Shown here: in pieces, positions 1-8,527 of the stretch | Layout: the number at the start of each line of letters is the position of its first letter | Numbering within the stretch: the stretch's first letter is position 1 | From: Acidimicrobiaceae bacterium | Lineage (GTDB): Bacteria > Actinomycetota > Acidimicrobiia > Acidimicrobiales > Bog-793 | NCBI GenBank assembly: GCA_003170375.1 | Contig: PMZN01000158.1 | Location: 21,183 to 30,360 of the forward strand | Direction: 5' to 3' | DNA: 9,178 bases | Program-made: the position numbers and the translations under genes | Notes under the pieces: model-generated | Database searches by the model: none | What the model saw: only the letters and a program-made list of their open reading frames with translations | Told to the model about the DNA's origin: nothing

Positions 1-465
1 GCAGTCGTCGACGTCGACCTCGATCTCGGCCTGGTGCGCGTCGTGGAAATCGCCACTTCCCAAGACGTTGGTCGCGTGCTCAACCCGGTCCAGCTGGTAG
101 GCCAGTTGGAAGGCGGCATCGCTCAGGGTGTCGGGCTTGCCGTGATGGAGGAGATCGTTCTCGATCATGGCCGGGTGCGGAATCCCTCCTTCACCGACTA
201 TGTCATCCCGACTGCGCTTGACATGCCTCCCGTGCACATCGCGGCGCTGATAGAGGAGGCGGAGCCCGGGTCGCCTATGGGCGCCAAGGGTGCCGGCGAG
301 CCGCCGATGATCTCTTCAGTGGCTGCCGTGGTGGCCGCGATCCGAAACGCCACCGGACTGGAGCTTCCGAGAGCGCCTGTCCGCCCTCAGGACATCGCGC
401 TTGCGGGCTCGGGCCCCGGTCCGGCAACGGGATCAAGTCCAATCAATGTGGAGGTATCGCCGTGA
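1..465 (+). CDS. Molybdenum hydroxylase (xanthine dehydrogenase/CoxL family) large subunit, C-terminal fragment
   Basis: The reading frame is open from base 1, so the 5' part lies outside the window; about 154 residues remain. What is left is the end of a molybdopterin-binding subunit. It carries the motif QDVGRVLNP, then [11 protein letters not shown], and then GAKGAGEPP, whose Glu is in the position of the family's catalytic base beside the Mo centre. The family hydroxylates purines, aldehydes or other N-heterocycles with water as the oxygen source. After the usual family end (PVRPQDI) there is a roughly 22-residue Gly/Pro/Ser/Ala tail that looks like a flexible extension. The separate FeS and FAD subunits, if present, would lie to the left. 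The stop codon overlaps the GTG of the next gene, so the two are probably translated together. The substrate cannot be told from this fragment; xanthine dehydrogenase is only the nearest family label. Confidence 0.9.
   Translation, partial: AVVDVDLDLGLVRVVEIATSQDVGRVLNPVQLVGQLEGGIAQGVGLAVMEEIVLDHGRVRNPSFTDYVIPTALDMPPVHIAALIEEAEPGSPMGAKGAGEPPMISSVAAVVAAIRNATGLELPRAPVRPQDIALAGSGPGPATGSSPINVEVSP
450..454 (+). promoter_or_regulatory. Ribosome binding site deciding the GTG start of the LLM oxidoreductase
   Basis: GGAGG lies 7 bases before the GTG at 462-464. It supports this GTG as the true start although it overlaps the upstream stop (GTGA). The site sits inside the end of the upstream hydroxylase gene, which fits translational coupling. 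Confidence 0.7.
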
Positions 466-1466
466 GCACACAGGTTGCCGTCTATCTGCAGGACGCACAC
501 GCAGTCCGAGAAGGAATGGAGATCGCGCGCTACGCGGAATCCAAGGGGTTCCACGCGATCTGGCAGGCCGAGAGCCGACTCGTGCGTGAGGCCACCGTTC
601 CGATGGCGGCGTTCCTTGCCGTCACCGAGCGGATCAAGGTGGGCTCCGGGGTCGTGAACAACTGGACACGGAACCCGGCGCTGCTCGCATCGACCTTCTC
701 GACCTTGGACGACCTCGCTCCGGGCCGGGTGATCCTCGGGATCGGCGCCTGGTGGGAGCCACTGGCCAGCAAGGTGGGCGTGAAGCGAACCAAGCCCCTG
801 CTCGCGATGCGTGAGACCATCGAAGCAGTCCGCGCCCTGCTCGCCGACCAGCACGTCACCTACGACGGCGAGTTCGTCCATCTCGACGGTGTCGAGCTCG
901 ACTACGTCCACCAGGAGCGCCGGCCCAAGGAGGTTCCGATCTACCTCGGAGCAACCGGCATGCAGATGATGGAGCTGGCTGGGGAGATCGCTGACGGAGT
1001 CGTTCTCAACTACCTCGTTTCGCCGATCTACAACGACATGGCGATGGATCATCTCGAGCGTGGCGCCCACCGGGCCGGCCGCTCGGCCACCGACCTCGAC
1101 CGCCCGCAACTCGTGGTGTGCTCGCTCGACGAGGACCGCGGTGCCGCTCTCGACGCGGCACGTCTGCTAGTTACCCAGTACCTCGGTCAGCAACCACACA
1201 TCATGAAGGCGTCCGGCGTCCCGGAATCTCTGCTGGAGGACATCAGCAAGGTGCTGACATGGCCCGCAACCGCCGAAGAGGTGGAGGCAGCTTCCAAGTT
1301 CGTGCCCGACGAGGTCGTGCAGATGATCACGGCGTCGGGGACTGCCGACGAGTGCAAGGCAAAGGTGGCCGAGTACGTGCACCGCGGGTGCACCTGCCCG
1401 GTGCTCTACCCGCTCGGCTCGGACGTGCACGCCATGATCGACGCGTTCGCGGACTGGACCGCCTGA
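462..1466 (+). CDS. LLM-class (luciferase-like) F420-dependent-type oxidoreductase
   Basis: This is a 334-residue single-domain TIM-barrel protein of the luciferase-like family, closest in style to the methylenetetrahydromethanopterin reductase (Mer)-like, F420-using branch. Visible signatures are [17 protein letters not shown] (residues 61-77), then a Leu-Asp-Asp-Leu-Ala-Pro-Gly-Arg-Val stretch (82-90) and [10 protein letters not shown] (91-100). Further along are PIYLGATG (159-166) and the [12 protein letters not shown] region (174-185), which contribute to the cofactor pocket in relatives. The length is normal and no signal peptide is seen, so it should be cytoplasmic. It overlaps the Mo-hydroxylase large subunit by 4 bases, so the two probably act on one substrate. 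One could imagine reduction or oxygenation of a hydroxylated heterocycle, but that is inference. An FMN-dependent monooxygenase is the alternative; the cofactor cannot be decided by eye. Confidence 0.85.
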   Translation: MSTQVAVYLQDAHAVREGMEIARYAESKGFHAIWQAESRLVREATVPMAAFLAVTERIKVGSGVVNNWTRNPALLASTFSTLDDLAPGRVILGIGAWWEPLASKVGVKRTKPLLAMRETIEAVRALLADQHVTYDGEFVHLDGVELDYVHQERRPKEVPIYLGATGMQMMELAGEIADGVVLNYLVSPIYNDMAMDHLERGAHRAGRSATDLDRPQLVVCSLDEDRGAALDAARLLVTQYLGQQPHIMKASGVPESLLEDISKVLTWPATAEEVEAASKFVPDEVVQMITASGTADECKAKVAEYVHRGCTCPVLYPLGSDVHAMIDAFADWTA

Positions 1467-1483
1467 GCGCGCCTATGCGCGTT
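1466..1483. terminator. Weak hairpin between convergent genes
   Basis: CGCGC (1468-1472) and GCGCG (1477-1481) form a 5-bp stem around a CTAT loop, extended by a G-T wobble and an A-T pair. It begins at the stop codon of the LLM gene and lies in the 74-base gap before the end of the convergent ssnA-like gene. There is no T-run, so it is at best a weak terminator. Confidence 0.25.
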
Positions 1484-1540
1484 AGGTGTCAAGTGGAGGA
1501 TCGGGGCGCGGCAGCAGTCGCGTCGGTGTCGAGGTGGGCT

Positions 1541-2592
1541 CTAGAGCCGGGCCCAGAGGCGCTGCGCCTGTTCGCGCGCTCGCGCGCGTATTTCGAGCGC
1601 GTCGACGCGTGTCGGGCGTCCGTCCCGGAAGACGACCTCACCGGCGACGACGACCTCAACCGGCTGCACACCTGGAGTGAAGGCGAGATGCCACGGGTCG
1701 ATCGGGTCGTAGCTCCAGCGGACTCGGTCCTCTGCTGCCTCCGGGACGAGGGCTCTGCCGCCCTCCAGCCAAGACCAGGCTGCATCAGGAGTCGCCGTCA
1801 CGTCGTCCTCCCGGTGGCGGACGTAGGCGATGCGGAATTCCTCCAGCATGTCCCCGCCGATGCCGTCGGTGCCGAGCACGACCGTGTTCTCCAGACTCGC
1901 GGGGCGGGCATAGCCGACGCCATTGTTCATGTTCGAGCGCGGGTTGTGAGCCACCGTCCCCCGAAGCGGGCGGTCCAGGTGCACGCAGTGGGCGAGAAGC
2001 CAGTCGTCAGTCGTCATGCCCTCGAGCCGCTCGCCGGCTGCCGAGTCGACGCGACCCTCGGCGACGTGGATGTGCACGCCTTGGCCGAGGTCGGTTGCCA
2101 GCCCGGCCACCGCCTCGAGCGTGGACTCCGAAAGCGTGAAACAGGCATGGGCGCCGACGAACCCGCGCCCGCCCGAGCGCAGGAAGCGCTCGTTCTCGGC
2201 CAAACCGGCACGCATGCCATCAGGACCGTTGCGGTCAGTGACCTCGTAACAACAAGAGCTCCTTACGCCGACCTCGGCGCAAGCGTCCGCGATGACACTG
2301 AGAGAGCCCTCGATGGCATTCGGGGACGCATGATGGTCAACGATCGCGGTCGTCCCCCGCTCGAGCGCCTCGAGCGCTCCCAGCATCGCTGACCACCTGA
2401 TCATGTCGAGGTCGAGCGCGCAGTCGAGCCGCCACCACACGAGCTCGAGGATCTCTTGGAAATTGTGCGGTGTTCGCGGCGGCGCCGGCATGCCGCGAGC
2501 CAGCGCCGAGTAGAGGTGATGGTGGCCGCAGACCAGTCCGCAGGTCACGCCCGGTACGGAGAGGTTGTCCGTGACCTCAAGAGCGGCAGCGC

Positions 2593-2596
<4 letters not shown>
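1541..2596 (-). CDS. ssnA: SsnA-family aminohydrolase, compact form (TRZ/ATZ-like amidohydrolase)
   Basis: The 351-residue metal-dependent hydrolase matches SsnA closely. It has GHHHLYSALARG (24-35; ligands H25 and H27), WWRLDCALD (54-62), VDHHASPNAIEGSLS (86-100), HIHVAEG (175-181), AHCVHLD (202-208), AHNPRSNMNNGVGY (216-229) and LGTDGIGGDMLEE (241-253; D244). All expected metal ligands are present. The start is the ATG at 2596-2594, which overlaps the TGA of the upstream hydroxylase (ATGA). An in-frame ATG at 2656 would add 20 residues that do not resemble the family. Oddly, only about 14 residues precede the PG..C.HHH motif, where E. coli SsnA (about 442 residues) has about 55. The C-terminal G-L-x-x-G-x-x-A-D-L strand also appears shortened. 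SsnA is genetically linked to selenium-dependent purine hydroxylases; its substrate is probably a purine or its opened ring, but this is inferred. Confidence 0.88.
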
Positions 2597-5166
<2,570 letters not shown>

Positions 5167-5185
5167 CGCCTGCGCGTCCCCCTAT

Positions 5186-5195
5186 CGCCTAGGCG
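5186..5195. repeat. 10-bp perfect palindrome CGCCTAGGCG, possible operator
   Basis: CGCCTAGGCG lies 20-29 bases upstream of the hydroxylase ATG, just ahead of its ribosome site. A regulator bound here could block transcription or ribosome loading. A second CCTAGG-centred palindrome lies in the leader of the transcarbamylase operon (8332-8339). No other CCTAGG was found in the window by eye. Confidence 0.35.
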
Positions 5196-5241
5196 GCCCG
5201 GTACCCTGCAGACCGAGGTGTTGTTCAAGGTTCTCAGAGTA

Positions 5242-5250
5242 CCGGTTCCG
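5242..5250. repeat. 9-mer CCGGTTCCG shared with the other leader region
   Basis: CCGGTTCCG occurs here and again at 8407-8415, in the two large - strand non-coding regions only, as far as can be seen by eye. On the coding strand it reads CGGAACCGG. It may be a shared regulator site or an ECF-type -35 element. Confidence 0.3.
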
Positions 5251-5269
5251 CCTTGCGACTTAGCCCCCC

Positions 5270-5315
5270 GGGTACGGCGAGGCGAAGAGCCTGTTGCAAC
5301 GGCCGCCGTCTACCC
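5270..5315 (-). terminator. Inverted repeat directly after the carbamate kinase stop codon
   Basis: GGGTACGGCG (5270-5279) pairs with CGCCGTCTACCC (5304-5315): 10 base pairs with a 2-base TC bulge. The 24-base loop holds the palindrome GTTGCAAC (5293-5300). It starts at the first base after the TGA. No T-run follows on the - strand, so if it terminates it does so as a U-less hairpin; it could instead stabilise the 3' end of the mRNA or attenuate readthrough into the hydroxylase gene. Confidence 0.4.
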
Positions 5316-6278
5316 TCAATCCAGGGTGAAGAGAGTCCCGGTCTCGCCATGCAGCGCTCGGGCGACGTTCTCCGGATTCGTCACGATCGCCGTAGTTCCA
5401 CCGTTGGAGAGATAATTGACGACCGCCTGGATCTTCGGCGCCATGCTGCCCGCTGCGAAGTGCACGCCCTCGGCCAGGTGCGCCTTGGCCTCAGCCAGCG
5501 TGAGGTGGCCGACCAGGGTCTCTTCAGGCGTGCCGAAGTTCAGCGCCACCTTCTCGACCGCAGTCGAGATGATGAGAAGGTCGGCTCCCAGGTTGTTGGC
5601 CAGCAAAGCCGACGCCAGGTCCTTGTCGATGACGGCGGCGACACCGTGGAGATTGCCGTCCGCGTCTGCGACCACCGGGATCCCGCCCCCGCCGACCGTG
5701 ATCACAACGACGCCGGCTGCGATCAAGGCTCGGATCGCGGGAAGCTCGACGATGCGAAGAGGTTGGGGCGATGCCACGACTCGCCTGTATCCCCGATTCG
5801 CGTCGTTGACGATGTCCCAGCCTTCCTTGCGACGTCTTTCGGCCTGCTCCTCGTCCATGAACCCGCCGATGGGCTTGGTCGGGTTCTTGAACGCCGGGTC
5901 GTCAGCGGCCACCTCTGTCTGGCAGATGACCGTCGCAGCCTCTCGGTCTACGCCGAGCCGGCGAAACTCGTTGCAGAGGTTCTGCTGCAACGCATAGCCG
6001 ATCGCGCCCTGGCTGTCCGCACCGCAGACGTCGAGCGGGACCTCGTGCATCTCGTGGGCCGCAAGCTCCGAGCGCCGCAGGATGAACCCTACCTGTGGTC
6101 CGTTGCCGTGGCTGATGGCTACATTCCAGCCTTCTTGAATCATGGCGACGATGTGCCGGCATGTCTCTTGGGCGGCGATGTACTGGTCGACCACGGTCTG
6201 GTGCTGCTTGTCCTTGATGAGCGAGTTGCCGCCGATCGCAACCACAGCCGTTCCCGGGGTCTTGAACAGGGTTTCCAT
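5316..6278 (-). CDS. arcC: Carbamate kinase
   Basis: The 320-residue protein is a full-length carbamate kinase of the amino acid kinase fold. It shows AIGGNSL (14-20), SHGNGPQVG (56-64), QGAIGYALQQ (90-99), KPIGGFM (135-141), RRVVASPQP (165-173), GGGGIPVV (196-203), VIDKDLASALLA (216-227) and AAGSMAPKIQAV (275-286). In catabolic pathways it transfers the phosphate of carbamoyl phosphate to ADP, giving ATP and carbamate, which breaks down to ammonia and CO2; it acts in the cytoplasm. It lies 12 bases after the YgeW-like gene, with GAGGAAG overlapping that gene's stop as ribosome site. No arginine deiminase is in the window, so an arginine role is unlikely here. The neighbours match the yqeA setting in E. 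coli, where carbamate kinase sits beside ygeW. The identity is firm; the purine/ureide role is inferred from context. Confidence 0.95.
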   Translation of the reverse strand: METLFKTPGTAVVAIGGNSLIKDKQHQTVVDQYIAAQETCRHIVAMIQEGWNVAISHGNGPQVGFILRRSELAAHEMHEVPLDVCGADSQGAIGYALQQNLCNEFRRLGVDREAATVICQTEVAADDPAFKNPTKPIGGFMDEEQAERRRKEGWDIVNDANRGYRRVVASPQPLRIVELPAIRALIAAGVVVITVGGGGIPVVADADGNLHGVAAVIDKDLASALLANNLGADLLIISTAVEKVALNFGTPEETLVGHLTLAEAKAHLAEGVHFAAGSMAPKIQAVVNYLSNGGTTAIVTNPENVARALHGETGTLFTLD

Positions 6279-6290
6279 TGGCGCTCTTCC

Positions 6291-7268
6291 TCAGCTCATC
6301 GTCAGCGCCATCACGGCCTTTTGGGCGTGAAGGCGGTTCTCGGCCTGGTCGTAGACGATCGAGTGCGGCCCGTCGATCACAGCGTCGGCGACTTCCACGT
6401 TGCGGTCGGCAGGCAGCGGGTGCATGAAGATGGCGTCGTCGTTGGTGAGCGCCATGCGCTTTTCGTCGGTGATCCAGGTGCCGTACTTGTCGATGAGGCG
6501 CTTGTCCTCTTCTGGGTCTTGGGTCGTGAGCAGAGCGCCCCAGCTCTTGGCGTAGATGACGTCGGTGCCTTTGAAGCCCTCGTCGAAATCGTCGAGGATC
6601 TCGAATGACGCGTGGGCCTTGCGGGCGTTCTCCCGGCCCTGCTCGACGATGTCGGGCATGAGCTTGAACTCGGGCGGGTGCACGAGGCGCAGGTTCATCC
6701 CGAAGCGGGGAAGGAGCAGGACGAGGCTCTGGGCAACGCTGACGGGCTTGGAGTAGCTCGCCGAGCGCGCCCAGCTGACCGTCGCGGTCTTGCCGCGCGG
6801 GTCACCGAAGTGCTCGATGATCGTCATGATGTCGGCAAGTGCCTGGTGAGGGTGGTAGACGTCGCACTGCATGTTCAGCACGGGCACACGACTGGCCTCG
6901 GCCACGTCGCGCATGTACTTGTTGCCCGTCCCCCAGTCGCATTGGCGGATGGCGATCCCGTCGTTGTAACGACCCAGGATCTCGCCGATCTCCTTTGCCG
7001 TGTCGCCGTGCGCTATCTGGGTGGTCTTCGACTCGATGAACTGGGCGTGCCCGCCGAGCTGTGCCATGCCCGCCTCGAACGAGGTGCGGGTGCGGGTGCT
7101 CGAGAAGAAGAAGAGCATCGCGAGGACCTTGTCCCTCAGGTAGGCATGGGGCTCGCCGAGGGCGCGCGCCCGCTTCAGGGCGAACGCGACGTCGAGAAAC
7201 GTGTCGAGCTCGTCCTTGGTGAAATCCTGGAGAGTGATCACGTCCCGGCCGCGAAGATGTGTCTGCAT
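6291..7268 (-). CDS. ygeW: YgeW-like (knotted-type) carbamoyltransferase, substrate unknown
   Basis: This 325-residue transcarbamylase has the carbamoyl phosphate loop STRTR (57-61), QIAHGDT (84-90), NMQCDVYHPHQALAD (132-146), FGMNLRLVHPPEF (189-201), DVIYAKSWG (236-244) and MHPLPADR (282-289). The run from QIAHGDT to AKSWG follows E. coli YgeW without large gaps. Included is the segment that forms the backbone knot in that family (SWARSASYSKPVSV, 165-178). It is shorter than E. coli YgeW (396 residues), lacking part of the N-terminal extension and some of the C-terminal region, and has HPLP where YgeW has HCLP. It follows the PyrB-like gene after 8 bases; its AGGAGG site (7278-7273) overlaps that gene's stop. 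Its partner amino or ureido compound is not known. Ornithine or aspartate carbamoyltransferase are less likely. Confidence 0.85.
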   Translation of the reverse strand: MQTHLRGRDVITLQDFTKDELDTFLDVAFALKRARALGEPHAYLRDKVLAMLFFFSSTRTRTSFEAGMAQLGGHAQFIESKTTQIAHGDTAKEIGEILGRYNDGIAIRQCDWGTGNKYMRDVAEASRVPVLNMQCDVYHPHQALADIMTIIEHFGDPRGKTATVSWARSASYSKPVSVAQSLVLLLPRFGMNLRLVHPPEFKLMPDIVEQGRENARKAHASFEILDDFDEGFKGTDVIYAKSWGALLTTQDPEEDKRLIDKYGTWITDEKRMALTNDDAIFMHPLPADRNVEVADAVIDGPHSIVYDQAENRLHAQKAVMALTMS

Positions 7269-7272
7269 GGCT

Positions 7273-7278
7273 CCTCCT
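7273..7278 (-). promoter_or_regulatory. Ribosome binding site of the YgeW-like gene, inside the upstream stop
   Basis: On the - strand AGGAGG shares bases with the TAG stop of the PyrB-like gene and stands 4 bases before the ATG at 7268-7266. The arrangement makes reinitiation by the same ribosome likely. Confidence 0.65.
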
Positions 7279-8230
7279 ATTCGATCGCGCCGAGGATGAG
7301 CGAGAGCAGAGCCATCCGCATCACAACGCCGTTGAAGGCCTCGACCCAGTAGCGCGCGTGACGCGTGCTGTCGACGTCAGGCGGCAGCTCGTCCATGCGA
7401 GGCAGCGAGTGCAGGATGATGGCGTCGCTCTTGGCCTTGTTCCTGAGAAGCTCCCTGGTGACGCGATAAGCGAGGGGCGTGAGGCCCTTGTCCTCGGTGG
7501 CCTCGTCGCGCGACATCGTATAGTCGGCCTGCACAACAGGCTCCATGTAGATGACGTCGGCGTCCGCGATGCAGCTCTCGACGTTCTCCTTCTCCTGGTA
7601 CTGGACGCTGAGCTGGTCCAGTTCGGCCTTGAATTCGTCGAGCAGCGACATCTCCGGGGGGCCGACCACGAAGGCCTCGATGTCGAACTGGGAGAACGCG
7701 TAGAGGATCGAGTGCATCGTCCGCATTCGCATGTCGCCCACGCAGAGCACTTTCAGGCCGTCGAGGTGGCCCTTTTGCTGCCAGATCGTGTACAGGTCGG
7801 TGAGCACCTGGGTCGGGTGCTCTCCCCACCCGTCACCACAGTTGATGACCGGGACCGAGGCCCACTTTGCCGCCTCTTGCGGCGCGCCCTGCTGGAAGTG
7901 GCGCATCGCGATGACGTCGCCGTAGTACTCGAGCATGTGGACGGTGTCCTTGATGGTCTCCTGGTAGAAGTCGCCGGCACGCGTCATCTTGGCGTCCGAG
8001 AAGCCCAGCACGTGGCCACCGAGGCGGTGCATGGCGGCCTCGGTCGCGAGGCGCGTGCGGGTGCTCGGCTGATAGAACGCGGTCAAGAGCGTCTTGTGCT
8101 TCAGCAGGTCACCGTTGCGTCGTTCGGCGGCGAACGGCTTCAGCCGGTCGGCCACCGAGAAGATCTGGAAGTACTCCTCTCGCTCCATGTCCTGCAAGGA
8201 CAAAATGTCTCGACCGAGGAAACTCCTCAT
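7277..8230 (-). CDS. Aspartate-carbamoyltransferase-like protein with divergent substrate site
   Basis: The 317-residue protein is collinear with the catalytic chain of aspartate carbamoyltransferase: FYQPSTRTRLATEAAMHRLGG (52-72), then MRHFQQGA (109-116), GDGWGEHPTQ (132-141), CVGDMRMRTMHS (163-174), LHSLPRMDEL (273-282) and NGVVMRMALL (300-309). The carbamoyl phosphate residues (STRTR, R110-H111, HPTQ) are kept. Several aspartate-contacting positions are not. The 80s loop lacks the S...GKK pattern (here MTRAGDFYQE, 82-91), the R229 region reads MEPVVQ (229-234), and HPLPR has become HSLPR. These changes argue against a biosynthetic role. As first gene of an operon with a second transcarbamylase and carbamate kinase, it probably works on a ureido or amino compound of purine breakdown, making or consuming carbamoyl phosphate. 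A GGGGAG site lies 7 bases before the ATG at 8230. A general database search would probably name it pyrB. Confidence 0.85.
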   Translation of the reverse strand: MRSFLGRDILSLQDMEREEYFQIFSVADRLKPFAAERRNGDLLKHKTLLTAFYQPSTRTRLATEAAMHRLGGHVLGFSDAKMTRAGDFYQETIKDTVHMLEYYGDVIAMRHFQQGAPQEAAKWASVPVINCGDGWGEHPTQVLTDLYTIWQQKGHLDGLKVLCVGDMRMRTMHSILYAFSQFDIEAFVVGPPEMSLLDEFKAELDQLSVQYQEKENVESCIADADVIYMEPVVQADYTMSRDEATEDKGLTPLAYRVTRELLRNKAKSDAIILHSLPRMDELPPDVDSTRHARYWVEAFNGVVMRMALLSLILGAIE

Positions 8231-8302
8231 GTCGTTGCTCCCCTTTCACTTTGCTGATCGACGGCCCCTCACACCTTGGCGAGGCGCGACACATAGCTCG
8301 CA

Positions 8303-8317
8303 CCGGCCTTCTGCCGG
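8303..8317. repeat. Small hairpin in the operon leader
   Basis: CCGGC (8303-8307) and GCCGG (8313-8317) form a perfect 5-bp stem with a 5-base loop (CTTCT), 72 bases before the transcarbamylase ATG. It could be a leader structure or chance in G+C-rich sequence. Confidence 0.3.
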
Positions 8318-8331
8318 ACGGAAGCTTGTTG

Positions 8332-8339
8332 ACCTAGGT
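8332..8339. repeat. 8-bp palindrome ACCTAGGT, possible operator
   Basis: ACCTAGGT lies about 100 bases upstream of the transcarbamylase ATG. Its CCTAGG core is shared with the palindrome ahead of the fused hydroxylase (5186-5195). Confidence 0.3.
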
Positions 8340-8402
8340 TCGTTTTGCCTCATCGTACAAGCGTTCCGCCGCCGCGTGGGGCGGACGGTGACGCCCGGCA
8401 TC

Positions 8403-8415
8403 GAACCCGGTTCCG
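8403..8415. repeat. Inverted repeat GAACC-C-GGTTC with the shared 9-mer CCGGTTCCG
   Basis: GAACC (8403-8407) and GGTTC (8409-8413) are mirror halves around one C. The overlapping CCGGTTCCG (8407-8415) is identical to 5242-5250. The two copies lie upstream of the two - strand transcription units, each further from the gene than the CCTAGG palindrome. Confidence 0.3.
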
Positions 8416-8440
8416 AACGAGTATCGCACAGGCGCCGCGA

Positions 8441-8464
8441 ACGAGGCCCCCGAAAGGGCTCCGT
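8441..8464 (-). terminator. Hairpin downstream of the 8-oxoguanine deaminase-like gene
   Basis: ACGAGGCCC (8441-8449) pairs with GGGCTCCGT (8456-8464) around a CCGAAA loop: seven Watson-Crick pairs, one G-T and one A-C mismatch. It lies 63 bases past the stop of the - strand amidohydrolase, a suitable place for a terminator. No T-run follows. Confidence 0.35.
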
Positions 8465-8527
8465 CCACAGTCCTCCCGGTCTTTGAGGCGGTCGCGGCGA
8501 ACCGTGCCGCAGCCGATGACGCGACGC

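Larger units (their letters stand above)
5167..5269 (-). promoter_or_regulatory. Upstream region of the fused hydroxylase-ssnA pair
   Basis: This non-coding stretch probably holds a promoter for the downstream pair. Reading on the - strand, TTGAAC (5226-5221) could be a -35 element, with GGTACC 17 bases downstream as a poor -10. An alternative is the CGGAACCGG at 5250-5242, which resembles ECF-sigma -35 elements. No convincing -10 is seen for either. The region also contains the CCTAGG palindrome listed separately. Confidence 0.35.
8231..8440 (-). promoter_or_regulatory. Leader and promoter region of the transcarbamylase-carbamate kinase operon
   Basis: This lies between the 8-oxoguanine deaminase-like gene and the transcarbamylase operon; no convincing gene is seen here. 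It holds GGGGAG (8243-8238, ribosome site), a 5-bp hairpin (8303-8317), the ACCTAGGT palindrome and the CCGGTTCCG element. A possible - strand -35 is TTGTAC (8360-8355), but no good -10 is seen. Another option is GGAACC (8414-8409) followed after 15 bases by CGTC (8393-8390), which resembles an ECF-type promoter. Neither can be confirmed by eye. Confidence 0.4.

Noticed and set aside
1118..2392. Long open frames on the + strand opposite the ssnA-like gene, and a similar one at 5253-6608 opposite the carbamate kinase
   Set aside because: They are shadows of well-recognised genes in G+C-rich DNA. Their translations are rich in Arg/Asp/Val/Ala and show no family motifs.
5316..8230. Arginine deiminase (arcABC) operon
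   Set aside because: No arginine deiminase is present, and the carbamoyltransferases are YgeW-like and PyrB-like rather than ornithine carbamoyltransferase.
8395..8420. tRNA-like T-arm (- strand GGTTCGATGCC)
   Set aside because: The stem around the TTCGA loop is only four pairs with an 8-base loop, and no acceptor, D or anticodon arm can be built around it.
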